64,000 nucleotides of DNA. Origin: Saprospiraceae bacterium. Lineage in GTDB: Bacteria > Bacteroidota > Bacteroidia > Chitinophagales > Saprospiraceae. The stretch's first letter is position 1. The number at the start of each line of letters is the position of its first letter. The stretch lies in NCBI GenBank assembly GCA_021299835.1, contig JAJTER010000024.1, positions 18,960 to 82,959 of the forward strand. The letters run 5' to 3'. This document shows positions 36,479 through 44,514 of this stretch, in pieces. The translations under genes and the position numbers were made by a program. The notes beneath the pieces were generated by a model. It was not told the origin of the DNA, ran no database searches, and was given only the letters and a program-made list of their open reading frames with translations.

Positions 36479-37999
36479 ATGAAATATCTAATTTTCCTTT
36501 TCCTTTGTTTTTCTTTGGTTGTACAAAGTCAAACAACCGAGTTTTTTTCTCCCAATTCCTTTGTTGATAAGGACAGGATAGAAAAAATAAAAAGCACGTT
36601 TTCCCTGGTCGAAAAAATGTACAGCGACCATTCAGTAAAAAATCATTTTCCAGGTTATTCCTTCGGCATAGTGGTGGACGGACAACTCATTTTTAAGGGT
36701 AGTGGTGGGTTTTCCAACCTGGAAAATAAAACGCCTGCCTCTTCTTCCACCCTATTCAGAATTGCCTCCATGTCTAAAAGTTTCACCACTGCGGCTATTT
36801 TAAAACTGCGGGATGAAGGAAAATTGAGCTTAGATGATCCTATTGAAAAATACCTGCCAGGTATTAAAAATCAAAAATTAACAGTGGACGGGCCTCCCAT
36901 CAGCATAAGACATTGTATGAATCATTTAGCTGGTTTTCCAGAGGATAATCCATGGGGAGACAGACAGTTAGCAGATTCTGAGGAAGACCTGATACAACTT
37001 ATAGGTAAAACCTTGTCCTTTTCCAATACGCCAGGTGTTTCTTATGAATATAGTAATCTGGGATTCACCATACTCGGTTATATTATTCATAAAGTTTCTG
37101 GTTTACCCTATAATGAATACATTCAAAAAAATATTCTTAGGCCTATTGGCATGCAGAATACAACCTACGAGTATTCAGAAGTGAAACCAGAATTATTAGC
37201 GCAGGGCTACCGTTTCATAGATGGAGAATGGAAAATTGAACCCTTATTAGCCGATGGAATTTATGGTGCGATGGGAGGAATGATTACCTCCATAGATGAG
37301 TTTAGCCAATACGTTTCCCTTCATCAACAGGCCTGGCCAGAACGAAATGATGCGGACAAAATGCCTATTAAAAGGGGAACCCTTAGAGAAATGCATGTTC
37401 CTCAAGCCTTTATAGGTCTAAATCCTGGATACACTTTGCCAAATGGTAAAAAAATGGCTACCACGTCTAGTTATACTTTTGGGCTGAATTGGATGAAAGA
37501 CCAATGGGGAAAGACGAGTTTGGGACATAGTGGAGGCTTACCAGGTTTTGGTAGTAATTGGCGTTTTATGCCGGAATATGGTATTGGCGTCATTTATTTT
37601 GCCAATGTCACTTATGCCCCAACCTCCGGACTTAATGTCGCTATACTTGACACCATCATTCAATTAGCCCAATTAAAACCGAGGAGCGTTTCTATCTCAC
37701 CTATATTGGCGAAAAGACAAAAAGAAATGATAGACCTTTTACCATCCTGGGAAAATTTGACCGATATTTTTGCTGACAATTTCTTTGCTGATTATATTTT
37801 GAAGGATCTAAAGACAGAATCAAACACTTTATTTTCAGCTGCAGGTAAAATCATTTCGGTTTCGCCTATTTTTCCTGAAAATCAATTAAGGGGCTATTGT
37901 ATTTTGAAGGGAGAGAAAAAATCATTAAAATTGAGCTTTACGTTAACTCCTGAAGTCCCTGCCCGTATTCAGGAATACCATTTGACAGAAATAAAATAA
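36479..37999 (+). CDS. Serine beta-lactamase/PBP-like hydrolase, exported
   Basis: 506 residues with a signal peptide (FLFLCFSLVVQS). The beta-lactamase class C/esterase fold shows SMSK (SxxK, residues ~100) with ASMSKSFTTAAI, the Tyr motif YEYSNLGF, and HSGGLPGFG in place of KTG. The C-terminal 100 residues form a small lipocalin-like beta domain. Members are peptidases, esterases or D-aminopeptidases more often than antibiotic hydrolases, so substrate is open. Flanked upstream by a divergent lipid operon and downstream by a hairpin. Confidence 0.87.
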   Translation: MKYLIFLFLCFSLVVQSQTTEFFSPNSFVDKDRIEKIKSTFSLVEKMYSDHSVKNHFPGYSFGIVVDGQLIFKGSGGFSNLENKTPASSSTLFRIASMSKSFTTAAILKLRDEGKLSLDDPIEKYLPGIKNQKLTVDGPPISIRHCMNHLAGFPEDNPWGDRQLADSEEDLIQLIGKTLSFSNTPGVSYEYSNLGFTILGYIIHKVSGLPYNEYIQKNILRPIGMQNTTYEYSEVKPELLAQGYRFIDGEWKIEPLLADGIYGAMGGMITSIDEFSQYVSLHQQAWPERNDADKMPIKRGTLREMHVPQAFIGLNPGYTLPNGKKMATTSSYTFGLNWMKDQWGKTSLGHSGGLPGFGSNWRFMPEYGIGVIYFANVTYAPTSGLNVAILDTIIQLAQLKPRSVSISPILAKRQKEMIDLLPSWENLTDIFADNFFADYILKDLKTESNTLFSAAGKIISVSPIFPENQLRGYCILKGEKKSLKLSFTLTPEVPARIQEYHLTEIK

Positions 38000-38000
38000 A

Positions 38001-38154
38001 AAAAAAGACCGGAATCTCACCTGAGGGAGATTCCGGTTACCTATTACTCTCGATTTAACTTTTATACTATATCTTAATTAAAGATTATATGGTTCTATTG
38101 TGTAAACAAAGATAAACGGGAGTAGTCTCTAATCATATACTCATAAATGAGTAT
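38001..38154 (-). ncRNA. Candidate non-coding cassette C (palindrome, leader, terminator) after the PAS-LuxR gene
   Basis: On the minus strand: palindrome ATACTCA-TTTA-TGAGTAT (38154-38137), a leader with GATTAGAGACTACTCCCG and ATCGAGAGTAATAGG, then the hairpin GACCGGAATCTCC / GGAGATTCCGG-type stem at 38037-38008 with nine T. The same order and the TACTCC core recur twice at 41772-42180. It could instead be only the 3' UTR of luxR with a terminator; the leader repeats argue for more. The palindrome with its plus-strand T-run could also terminate the beta-lactamase transcript. Confidence 0.4.
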
Positions 38155-38157
38155 TTT

Positions 38158-38937
38158 TTATACCCAACCATTCTTTATTGACCTATTTACCAATTCCAAC
38201 GTATTTTTTACGTCACATTTAGACAGCATATTCCTTCTATGTGTGCTGACCGTTTCCCTTGAAATAAATAACTCTTTGGCAATTTCTTCACTCGTTTTAC
38301 CTTGAATCAGCTTATTCAATATTTCTTTTTCTCTCGGTGAAAACCGCTCTTTTGGTTTTAAAAAGGAAAATTTTCCTTCAACCTGAACATTTTCATAAGT
38401 GGGTTCTCCATCCAAACCAATAAAAGAAAGAACAGGAAGGCCTTCTTTTTTCAAATCTGTAATATCTGAATGAATACCCATTGTCTTTACAATGGCTCCT
38501 TTATCATCCGTTTCAATGGTTACCATTTGTTGTAACACTCTGACATAATGTCGCTCCTTATGTTTTAACCGATAATCATACCTTACCTTATACTTAAATA
38601 TTTTTTCCACAGGTAATTCATTAAAAAATTCCCTTACTTTCGACTCATTAGCTATGACCACGGGTAGATCGATTGGATGAACCAATGAAAGCATTTTTTC
38701 CATGGACATTTCATCCGGTTCATACCCCAGAACGTCAATAGTACCTTTACTGAAATTATTTAGATTAACGTCTTTAATATCTGAAAGAAAAAAATAAGAT
38801 TTACCTATCATAAAGAGAGCTAACCTATTTTCCTGAAGGATATCAATGAAAGCTACATTTTGTTTTGTTGAATCACCATAACTTTGATCATTCCAAATTT
38901 TATCTACTAGAGTTTTAACTGGTTGATTTCTGTTCAT
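38158..38937 (-). CDS. PAS-domain LuxR-family transcriptional regulator
   Basis: 259 residues from MNRNQPVKTLVDKIW at 38937; a longer frame to 39042 exists but would absorb a tandem operator-like repeat, so the shorter start is chosen. Residues ~45-165 are a PAS fold (FFLSDIKDVN, GYEPDEMSMEKMLSLVHPID, GIHSDITDLKKE). Residues ~195-255 are a GerE/LuxR helix-turn-helix (FSPREKEILNKLIQGKTSEEIAKELFISRETVSTHRRN, split). No receiver domain, so the PAS fold is the likely sensor. Upstream 12-bp direct repeats at 39000 and 39020 may be its own operator. Confidence 0.9.
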   Translation of the reverse strand: MNRNQPVKTLVDKIWNDQSYGDSTKQNVAFIDILQENRLALFMIGKSYFFLSDIKDVNLNNFSKGTIDVLGYEPDEMSMEKMLSLVHPIDLPVVIANESKVREFFNELPVEKIFKYKVRYDYRLKHKERHYVRVLQQMVTIETDDKGAIVKTMGIHSDITDLKKEGLPVLSFIGLDGEPTYENVQVEGKFSFLKPKERFSPREKEILNKLIQGKTSEEIAKELFISRETVSTHRRNMLSKCDVKNTLELVNRSIKNGWV

Positions 38938-38999
38938 CTGGAGTAATACTTTTAACGAAGCAAACATAAAAAAAATAGCAGAATTAACCTGATTATTGG

Positions 39000-39031
39000 C
39001 GTGAAATGCAGGATTTTGTCGTGAAATGCAG
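39000..39031. promoter_or_regulatory. Tandem 12-bp direct repeat upstream of PAS-LuxR
   Basis: CGTGAAATGCAG occurs at 39000-39011 and again at 39020-39031, 20 bp apart, that is two helical turns, 63-94 bp before the luxR ATG. Such phased direct repeats are typical sites for response-regulator and LuxR dimers. Confidence 0.6.
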
Positions 39032-39079
39032 AAATTAGACAAATCAAGGTGTTTAATAATTCAAAGTAAATACCTATCA

Positions 39080-39087
39080 TATTTTTG
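39080..39087 (+). promoter_or_regulatory. Candidate -7 element (TATTTTTG) for the GT14 gene
   Basis: Matches TAnnTTTG, 42 bp before the TTG start at 39129. Confidence 0.35.
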
Positions 39088-39128
39088 AGTAGATAATTTT
39101 TTTTCTACTTTTAATAAAATTTAACCCA

Positions 39129-40094
39129 TTGTTTATTAATTATATCATTCTTGCTCATCATTTTCCAACTCAATTAAAAAAATTAGTGGACAGGTTAAAT
39201 GATGAAAACGTATATTTTTATATTCATATAGACGTAACATCGAACATTCAGTCATTCAAAGAATTAATATCCCATTCAAATGTAATATTTCTTGAAAAAA
39301 GAGAAAATGCAATGTGGGGTAATTTTACCATTGTTCAAGCAACTTTGAATGGTATGAATGAGGTGATTAAATATGGAAGAGGTGGCTTTACCATACTTCT
39401 CAGTGGACAAGACTATCCATTAGTAAGTAATCAGTATATCGAAAGTTTTCTTTCAACCCACCAAACTTATAATTTCATCGATATAAAGCCCATACAAGAA
39501 GCATGGCCAGGAGAATATACCTATAAGTTGCATAAATACTACCTAAACTTAACCCCCAAGAGAGCTAACGGCCTTTTTATTTCTTATTTCCTGGATATCC
39601 CCTTTATTTCTTTTTTAAAAACTTCTTTTCGATTAATGAAAAACGGAATAAAGCAAAGAGAGATGAGATTATTTTTATTAATTTTCAAGAGTTTCAAAAA
39701 AAGAAACTCCCCCACTCCAGACCATTATGGAGGCTCACAATGGTGGGCGTTAAATAATGGAACTTTAAAAATGATATTGAAGTACGTGGAAGAAAATCCA
39801 CTATTCCTAAACTTCCATAGATATACCTATATACCTGATGAAATATTTTTTCATACCATCATAAAAATTTTGGCGAATAAATATCCTGAAATAAAAATTC
39901 TTCCTTCATTAACTTATGTCAATTGGAAGAAACTGGATTATGACTTTCCGGCTGTTTTTGGGACAAACGATTTAGAAGAATTAACTAAAGCTAAAAAAAA
40001 CGGAAAATTATTTGCCAGGAAATTTGAAGCTCATATTGATGAGGGAATATTAGATTTATTAGACAAAGCGGCTTACCTTTCGGCTGAACAATAA
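39129..40094 (+). CDS. Core-2/I-branching-type beta-1,6-N-acetylglucosaminyltransferase family (GT14)
   Basis: 321 residues. The family start is visible as NYIILAHHFPTQLKKLVDRL, a GT14 nucleotide-sugar fold; further motifs are FYIHIDVTSN, SGQDYPL, GGSQWWALN and YIPDEIFFHTII with acidic residues at the active site. No ATG lies near; the TTG at 39129 is the only sensible start because the conserved strand begins four codons later. No signal or membrane helix, so it acts on the cytoplasmic face, likely adding a sugar to a surface glycan. It is a lone glycosyltransferase, followed 9 bp later by the transporter. Confidence 0.83.
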   Translation: MFINYIILAHHFPTQLKKLVDRLNDENVYFYIHIDVTSNIQSFKELISHSNVIFLEKRENAMWGNFTIVQATLNGMNEVIKYGRGGFTILLSGQDYPLVSNQYIESFLSTHQTYNFIDIKPIQEAWPGEYTYKLHKYYLNLTPKRANGLFISYFLDIPFISFLKTSFRLMKNGIKQREMRLFLLIFKSFKKRNSPTPDHYGGSQWWALNNGTLKMILKYVEENPLFLNFHRYTYIPDEIFFHTIIKILANKYPEIKILPSLTYVNWKKLDYDFPAVFGTNDLEELTKAKKNGKLFARKFEAHIDEGILDLLDKAAYLSAEQ

Positions 40095-40103
40095 TGGGTA
40101 AGA

Positions 40104-41015
40104 ATGGGACAAGTCAATTTGGCATTCATCACTACACTAACATTTATCTTCACCGGCTTTTTATTAAAAGCAGGAGGGATTATCAAAGAGCAGGAAGGAA
40201 AAGTTTTATCCCGCCTGCTTATGCACACCACTTTTCCATCTTTAATGATTGTCTCCACCATTCGCATTGACTTGAATTTTCGGTTATTTTTAATCCCCCT
40301 CTTTGCTATAGGTATTTCAGCGATCATGCTTACCATTGCATTTTTCCTTTTTAAAAAGGAAAAAAATTCCATTCGGGGAGTTTTAACTATGGGCTCAGGA
40401 GGCTGGAATGTTGGCCTGTTTGGATTCCCCCTTATCGAATCTATCTGGGGTGCTAAAGCCCTTTTGTTTGCCATTATGTATGACATTGGAAATACCTTTT
40501 TAGCTTTTGGCGTTTTATATCCCATCGGAAGTCATTTTTCCGAGGTTCCATCCAGGGGAAAACTTATTATGTTAAAAAAAGTCCTTCTTTTACCTCCTGT
40601 GTTGGGAATGATTATGGGATTGACACTTAATGTAACCAATATACCTTTACCCAATATTTTAGAAGACGTATTAACAACGCTGGCTAAAGCAAATAAACCC
40701 TTAGTATTACTTTTGCTGGGAATTTATTTAAGTTTTAACCTGGATAAAAAACAATTTAATGGTATTCTAAAGGTATTATTCATTCGATATGGGATAGGTC
40801 TTTTGACTATTTTAGCTATTTATTTTTTATTACCTAAGTCATTAATGAGCAGTGTTTTGATCGCATTGGTGATTTTACCGGTAGGCATGAGCGTCTTATT
40901 GTTTTCAGACGAGCTTGGTTTCGATGCAAAAATAGCTGGAACAATGGCAAATCTCTCTTTATTATTAAGCTTTGGCTTACTTTGGCTTGTGATTACCATG
41001 TTTCAACTTTACTAG
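40104..41015 (+). CDS. AEC-family (auxin efflux carrier-like) transporter
   Basis: 303 residues, about ten membrane helices. The N-terminal block (FIFTGFLLKAGGIIKEQEGKVLSRL split) and the MGSGGWNVGLFGFPLIESIWG segment fit the membrane-transport (AEC/bile-acid-like) fold, with inverted repeats of five helices. Bacterial members export malate or other organic acids; substrate not predictable. Close spacing to the GT14 gene suggests one transcript, though a functional tie is not apparent. Confidence 0.85.
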   Translation: MGQVNLAFITTLTFIFTGFLLKAGGIIKEQEGKVLSRLLMHTTFPSLMIVSTIRIDLNFRLFLIPLFAIGISAIMLTIAFFLFKKEKNSIRGVLTMGSGGWNVGLFGFPLIESIWGAKALLFAIMYDIGNTFLAFGVLYPIGSHFSEVPSRGKLIMLKKVLLLPPVLGMIMGLTLNVTNIPLPNILEDVLTTLAKANKPLVLLLLGIYLSFNLDKKQFNGILKVLFIRYGIGLLTILAIYFLLPKSLMSSVLIALVILPVGMSVLLFSDELGFDAKIAGTMANLSLLLSFGLLWLVITMFQLY

Positions 41016-41027
41016 ATATTAGTAAAA

Positions 41028-41702
41028 TTAATATCCAGGTAATGGCGTACCATTTTCATCCGTCGTCAGGATATCAGAAAAATAGTCGAAAAATGGTAAC
41101 ATTTGACTAAAAGTATAGACGGCTTCCTCCATAAATTGCTTAGACAAAACCTCCTCATCGGAAAATTTCCTGATTAAGAGATACTGTTTAAATTTTAACC
41201 ACTCTATATTTTCGTGATCTTTTGAATATGACTGAGGCGCTGTTTTCAGTTTCTCTCCCTGTAGTTCGCCAAATAATTTTTTAAAATCAGGTGCTTGCGT
41301 TATTTTATTTATCGTAGAAGAATCAACAGCTAACTCTTGCCTGATTCTTTTTACATCGGCTGGTTCCGGATCCCAGAAACCACCTCCAATAAATGATTCA
41401 CCCGGCTGGATATGCAAATAATAACCCCCTCTTTTCCATTTAGTAGCTCTGGTAATACCCACACTAAAATGAGTTTTATAGGGTAATTTATCTTTGGAGA
41501 AACGCACATCCCGATAAATTCTAAACACACTTTTTCCTTCCAATAGATCGAAGGACTCCATTTTCAAGTATAATTCATCAGAAAATAATTTAAAATGAGC
41601 AAGTTCCTTTTGGAAAACAGGCTTGTTCAAGGTAAACCATTCACGATGATTATTTTGAGCTAAGGTTGAAAGAAAATCCAGAATAGATTGGGTAAGTTGC
41701 AT
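41028..41702 (-). CDS. DUF2461 domain protein
   Basis: 224 residues from MQLTQSILDFLSTLAQNNHREWF. The longer frame to 41801 begins inside a perfect hairpin and adds an unlikely segment, so this start is preferred. Family marks: NNHREWFTLNKPVF, SVFRIYRDVRFSKDKLPYKTHF (split), GGYYLHIQPGESFIGGGFWDP. DUF2461 proteins are common in bacteria; function unknown. Convergent with the transporter gene, 12 bp apart. Confidence 0.88.
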   Translation of the reverse strand: MQLTQSILDFLSTLAQNNHREWFTLNKPVFQKELAHFKLFSDELYLKMESFDLLEGKSVFRIYRDVRFSKDKLPYKTHFSVGITRATKWKRGGYYLHIQPGESFIGGGFWDPEPADVKRIRQELAVDSSTINKITQAPDFKKLFGELQGEKLKTAPQSYSKDHENIEWLKFKQYLLIRKFSDEEVLSKQFMEEAVYTFSQMLPFFDYFSDILTTDENGTPLPGY

Positions 41703-41771
41703 TTTTTGTAATTTAAAATAATTTAGCGTGTCAATAGCGATCAAAATTAACAGATTAAAGCAAAAGATGTT

Positions 41772-41898
41772 AATAAAAAATGGGATGCGAAATAATCGCA
41801 TCCCATTAAAATAGGTGTAAATTTTAAAAGTGTCTGGGAGTAATTAATGAACAAATCTAATCTATTATCAAAGATATTAAAACTACATGATGATGTAG
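41772..41898 (-). ncRNA. Candidate non-coding RNA cassette A
   Basis: Minus-strand order: palindrome CTACAT-CATC-ATGTAG (41898-41883), TATCTTTG (41877-41870) matching the TAnnTTTG -7 box, leader ATTTGTTCATTAATTACTCCC, then a perfect 12-bp hairpin AATGGGATGCGA / TCGCATCCCATT (41807-41779) with TTTTTTATT. A transcript of roughly 90 nt would result. No ORF in it looks coding. The palindrome sits where an operator over the -33 region would be. Confidence 0.5.
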
Positions 41899-42045
41899 CA
41901 TGATAAAAGTCACACATTTCATTAACATCACGAGAAAAAAAAAGCATTCACCTCAAAAGAAAGATGTAGGTTGCTATTACTCTCGATGTAAGAATGTTAA
42001 TTTAGACAAAATCAAAACACGCTCCTTAAAAGAATTTTTAACTAA

Positions 42046-42180
42046 TAAAAAAAGGCTGCCAAAAATTTAGCAGCCTTTCTAACTTGGAGTAATTATTAAT
42101 CAATGAGGAATTAAAATCCACTATTTAATAAACAAATGTAAACCTAAATATCTGATAATTAACCTACATAAAAATGTAGG
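42046..42180 (-). ncRNA. Candidate non-coding RNA cassette B
   Basis: Same minus-strand order as cassette A: palindrome CCTACAT-TTTT-ATGTAGG (42180-42163), leader with ATTTGTTTATTAA and GATTAATAATTACTCCAAG, then hairpin AAAGGCTGC / GCAGCCTTT (42078-42053) with seven T. It also could serve as the distant terminator of the GMC gene ending at 42280. Together A and B, the 11-bp repeats listed next and a conserved CTATTACTCTCGAT word at 41974-41987 fill the 577-bp gap 41703-42279. Confidence 0.5.
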
Positions 42181-42210
42181 GGCTAAAAAAACCTAATAAA
42201 TCAACAAGAA

Positions 42211-42243
42211 ACCGTATAAAAACCGTAGAAAATCCGTAGTAAA
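42211..42243. repeat. Three tandem CCGTA repeats at 11-bp spacing
   Basis: ACCGTATAAAA, ACCGTAGAAAA and TCCGTAGTAAA follow one another, the CCGTA words starting at 42212, 42223 and 42234. An AGTAC-A-GTACT inverted repeat lies at 42251-42261. All are between the GMC stop and cassette B. Phased spacing suggests protein binding or bending. Confidence 0.55.
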
Positions 42244-42279
42244 AATATAAAGTACAGTACTAATTACAAGTAAAAAAAT

Positions 42280-43992
42280 TCAAATTTCCTTGTTTTTTAG
42301 CTTTTTGAAAGCGTAATCAGCTGCTCTTGCGGTCAAAGCCATATAGGTTAGAGAGGGATTTACACAGGAAGCAGAAGTCATTGCAGCACCATCAGTAACA
42401 AAAACATTATTGCAGGCATGCATTTGATTAAATTTATTAATCACCGAAGTTTTAGGATCATTTCCCATTCTTGCTGTCCCCATTTCATGAATACCGAGAC
42501 CGATATGCACTTCTTTTCTATTATAACCTGTCACCTGTTTAAAACCTGCTGCATCAAGCATTTCCATTGCATTTTCCATGATATCTTTTCTCATAGCAAG
42601 ATCATTATCATTAAAGGAGGCATCAAAAACGATCAAAGGAATACCCCATTTATCTTTTTTAACCGGATCCAAAAACATTCTATTGTTAGGGTCGGGCAGA
42701 ATTTCCCCAAAGCCACCAAAACCAAAGGTCCATTCTCCTGGCTGGGTAAGTTCATCTTTGAAATCGGCACCGAATCCTTGCATACCATTCCCCCTATTCC
42801 ATCCTTTTCTACTGGCACCACCTTGATAACCATAACCCCTCATGAAATTTTTTGCCTTATCAGACCCTAAATTCCTAAAACGGGGAATATACAAAGCATT
42901 AGGTCTTGAGCCAACAACATAATCGTCTAAAAATCCATCAATTGTAGCATTTGCACCCACACCTAACTGGTGATCCATAATATTTCTTCCCACCTGATCG
43001 CTATCATTTCCTAATCCAGTTGGAAATCTATTAGATATCGAATTCAACAAAACAGCTGCAGTATTCATCGCCCCAGCGTTGAGAAAAATAATTTTGGCAA
43101 AATATTCTGTAACCTCTGAGGTGACCGAGTTTATGATACGAACTCCGCTGGCCTTTTGGCTACGGTCATCAAAAATAATTTCTTTAACAATACTATTATG
43201 GATGATTGTCATGTTTCCCGTTTTAGCGGCGGCTGGTAGCGCACCAGCCAGGGAGCTGTAGTAGCCACCAAAAGGACAACCACGGGCACATTTATTCCTA
43301 TATTGACAAGATGATCTTCCTAATGACAAGTGTTGAGGTTCAGGTTTGGTTAAATTAGCAATACGGCCGATGGTTACTTTTCGCCCTAATTTCTCCATCA
43401 TCTTTTCCTTGAAAAATCTTTCAGGTGCATTCATAGGCATAGGTGGCAAAAAATGACTATCGGGAAGTACGTCCCAATTTTCCTTTTGCCCACTGATACC
43501 AACAAATTTTTCAACATAAGTGTACCAAGGTGCCAGATCAGCATATCTTATGGGCCAATCTATTCCGACCCCTTCCTTTGCATTTGCTTCAAAATCATTT
43601 TCATTCCATCGGTAAGATTGTCTACCCCAGTGCATAGATTTTCCACCTGTGTGATAGGCACGAATCCAATCGAAGGGACGTTTTTCAAGATAGGGATTTT
43701 CCTTATCATTGGTCAAGAAATTCTCCAGGTCATCTTTGGCCATATTATTAAACCTGTTGTTTGCCCATCGCTCCTCTGCAGACCTTAAAGTTAACTTATC
43801 TCTATGGGGTAATTCCCAGGGAGCTTTTATTGCTGTATCATAGTCTTCGACATGTTTTACTTCCCTGCCCCTTTCTATAACCAATACTTTAAGACCCTTC
43901 TCTGTCAACTCTTTAGCTGCAATACCTCCAGTCATACCTGAACCGATAACTATGGCATCGAACTTATTGGATTTATTTTTTAAAATTTCCAT
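42280..43992 (-). CDS. GMC-family FAD-dependent sugar dehydrogenase (second copy)
   Basis: 570 residues, a paralogue of the protein at 7518-9245 along its whole length: FAD motif AIVIGSGMTGGIAAKEL, GGKSMHWGRQSYRW, CARGCPFGGYYSS, and the C-terminal GIHEMGTARMGNDP and FVTDGAAMTSASCVNPSLT. It lacks an export signal, so it should leave the cytoplasm with the subunit 3 encoded just upstream (44008-44402), which is broken here. If that break is real this dehydrogenase may be stranded unless the subunit at 6876-7499 serves both. Confidence 0.92.
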   Translation of the reverse strand: MEILKNKSNKFDAIVIGSGMTGGIAAKELTEKGLKVLVIERGREVKHVEDYDTAIKAPWELPHRDKLTLRSAEERWANNRFNNMAKDDLENFLTNDKENPYLEKRPFDWIRAYHTGGKSMHWGRQSYRWNENDFEANAKEGVGIDWPIRYADLAPWYTYVEKFVGISGQKENWDVLPDSHFLPPMPMNAPERFFKEKMMEKLGRKVTIGRIANLTKPEPQHLSLGRSSCQYRNKCARGCPFGGYYSSLAGALPAAAKTGNMTIIHNSIVKEIIFDDRSQKASGVRIINSVTSEVTEYFAKIIFLNAGAMNTAAVLLNSISNRFPTGLGNDSDQVGRNIMDHQLGVGANATIDGFLDDYVVGSRPNALYIPRFRNLGSDKAKNFMRGYGYQGGASRKGWNRGNGMQGFGADFKDELTQPGEWTFGFGGFGEILPDPNNRMFLDPVKKDKWGIPLIVFDASFNDNDLAMRKDIMENAMEMLDAAGFKQVTGYNRKEVHIGLGIHEMGTARMGNDPKTSVINKFNQMHACNNVFVTDGAAMTSASCVNPSLTYMALTARAADYAFKKLKNKEI

Positions 43993-44007
43993 ACCAATTA
44001 AAATTTA

Positions 44008-44402
44008 TTAATAAGCAATCATTTTCATACCCTTTTCCCACTTTACATTTTCTAATTTTCCAGGAACAGGTTGATAATCATAGCAAGCTTTAATACCTAC
44101 TTCAGAACCAAAATAACCCAACAAGGTTAATTCCTTTAACATACGCCAAAAATCAATATCATTTGGTGTGCTCCTAGCGGCCATTGATTCACTTTCCATC
44201 GTTTTAAGGATTTCTTTTTGGGAATGATTAATTCGGTTAACCCATCCAATAAATGAAATTGTTCAGCGGTCAAAAAAAGATTAGGTTGATATTTTAAAGA
44301 TAGGTTCAAGTCTGAAAATCTACTCATAGCAGATAAAGTAGGGCTCGATATAGCAAGACCTAATATGGAACTTACGTATTGTATAGCTTTTCTTCTTTTC
44401 AT
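44008..44402 (-). pseudogene. Gluconate 2-dehydrogenase subunit 3 family, internally deleted and frameshifted
   Basis: The true start is MKRRKAIQ at 44402, with a Tat-like RR and hydrophobic stretch. The first frame runs to LTAEQFHLLDGLTELIIPK and then into unrelated sequence. The second frame continues from KEILKTMESESMAARS through FWRMLKELTLLGYFGSEVG and YDYQPVPGKLENVKW to a normal C-terminus at 44008. About 80 residues of the middle (compare 207 residues in the intact copy at 6876-7499) are absent around 44195-44210 and the two ends are out of frame. It precedes the GMC gene by 15 bp as expected for a pair. Confidence 0.82.
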
Positions 44403-44514
44403 TGTTTGGTTACTTTTATCTAAATTTAATAAAAAGATTTGAATTTTAAAAATTGTATGTTTCGAAAGGCAACCAATTTTCAAAGATTCCCGTTAGTGAT
44501 TAAAAAATAAAGAG

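Noticed and set aside
38938..39042. Longer start for the PAS-LuxR gene
   Set aside because: The extra 35 codons include the phased operator-like repeats and a non-conserved stretch; the Met at 38937 fits better.
41747..41947. 66-residue ORF within the 41.7-42.3 kb gap
   Set aside because: It crosses both the promoter-like box and the terminator hairpin of cassette A and has no recognisable composition or start signal.
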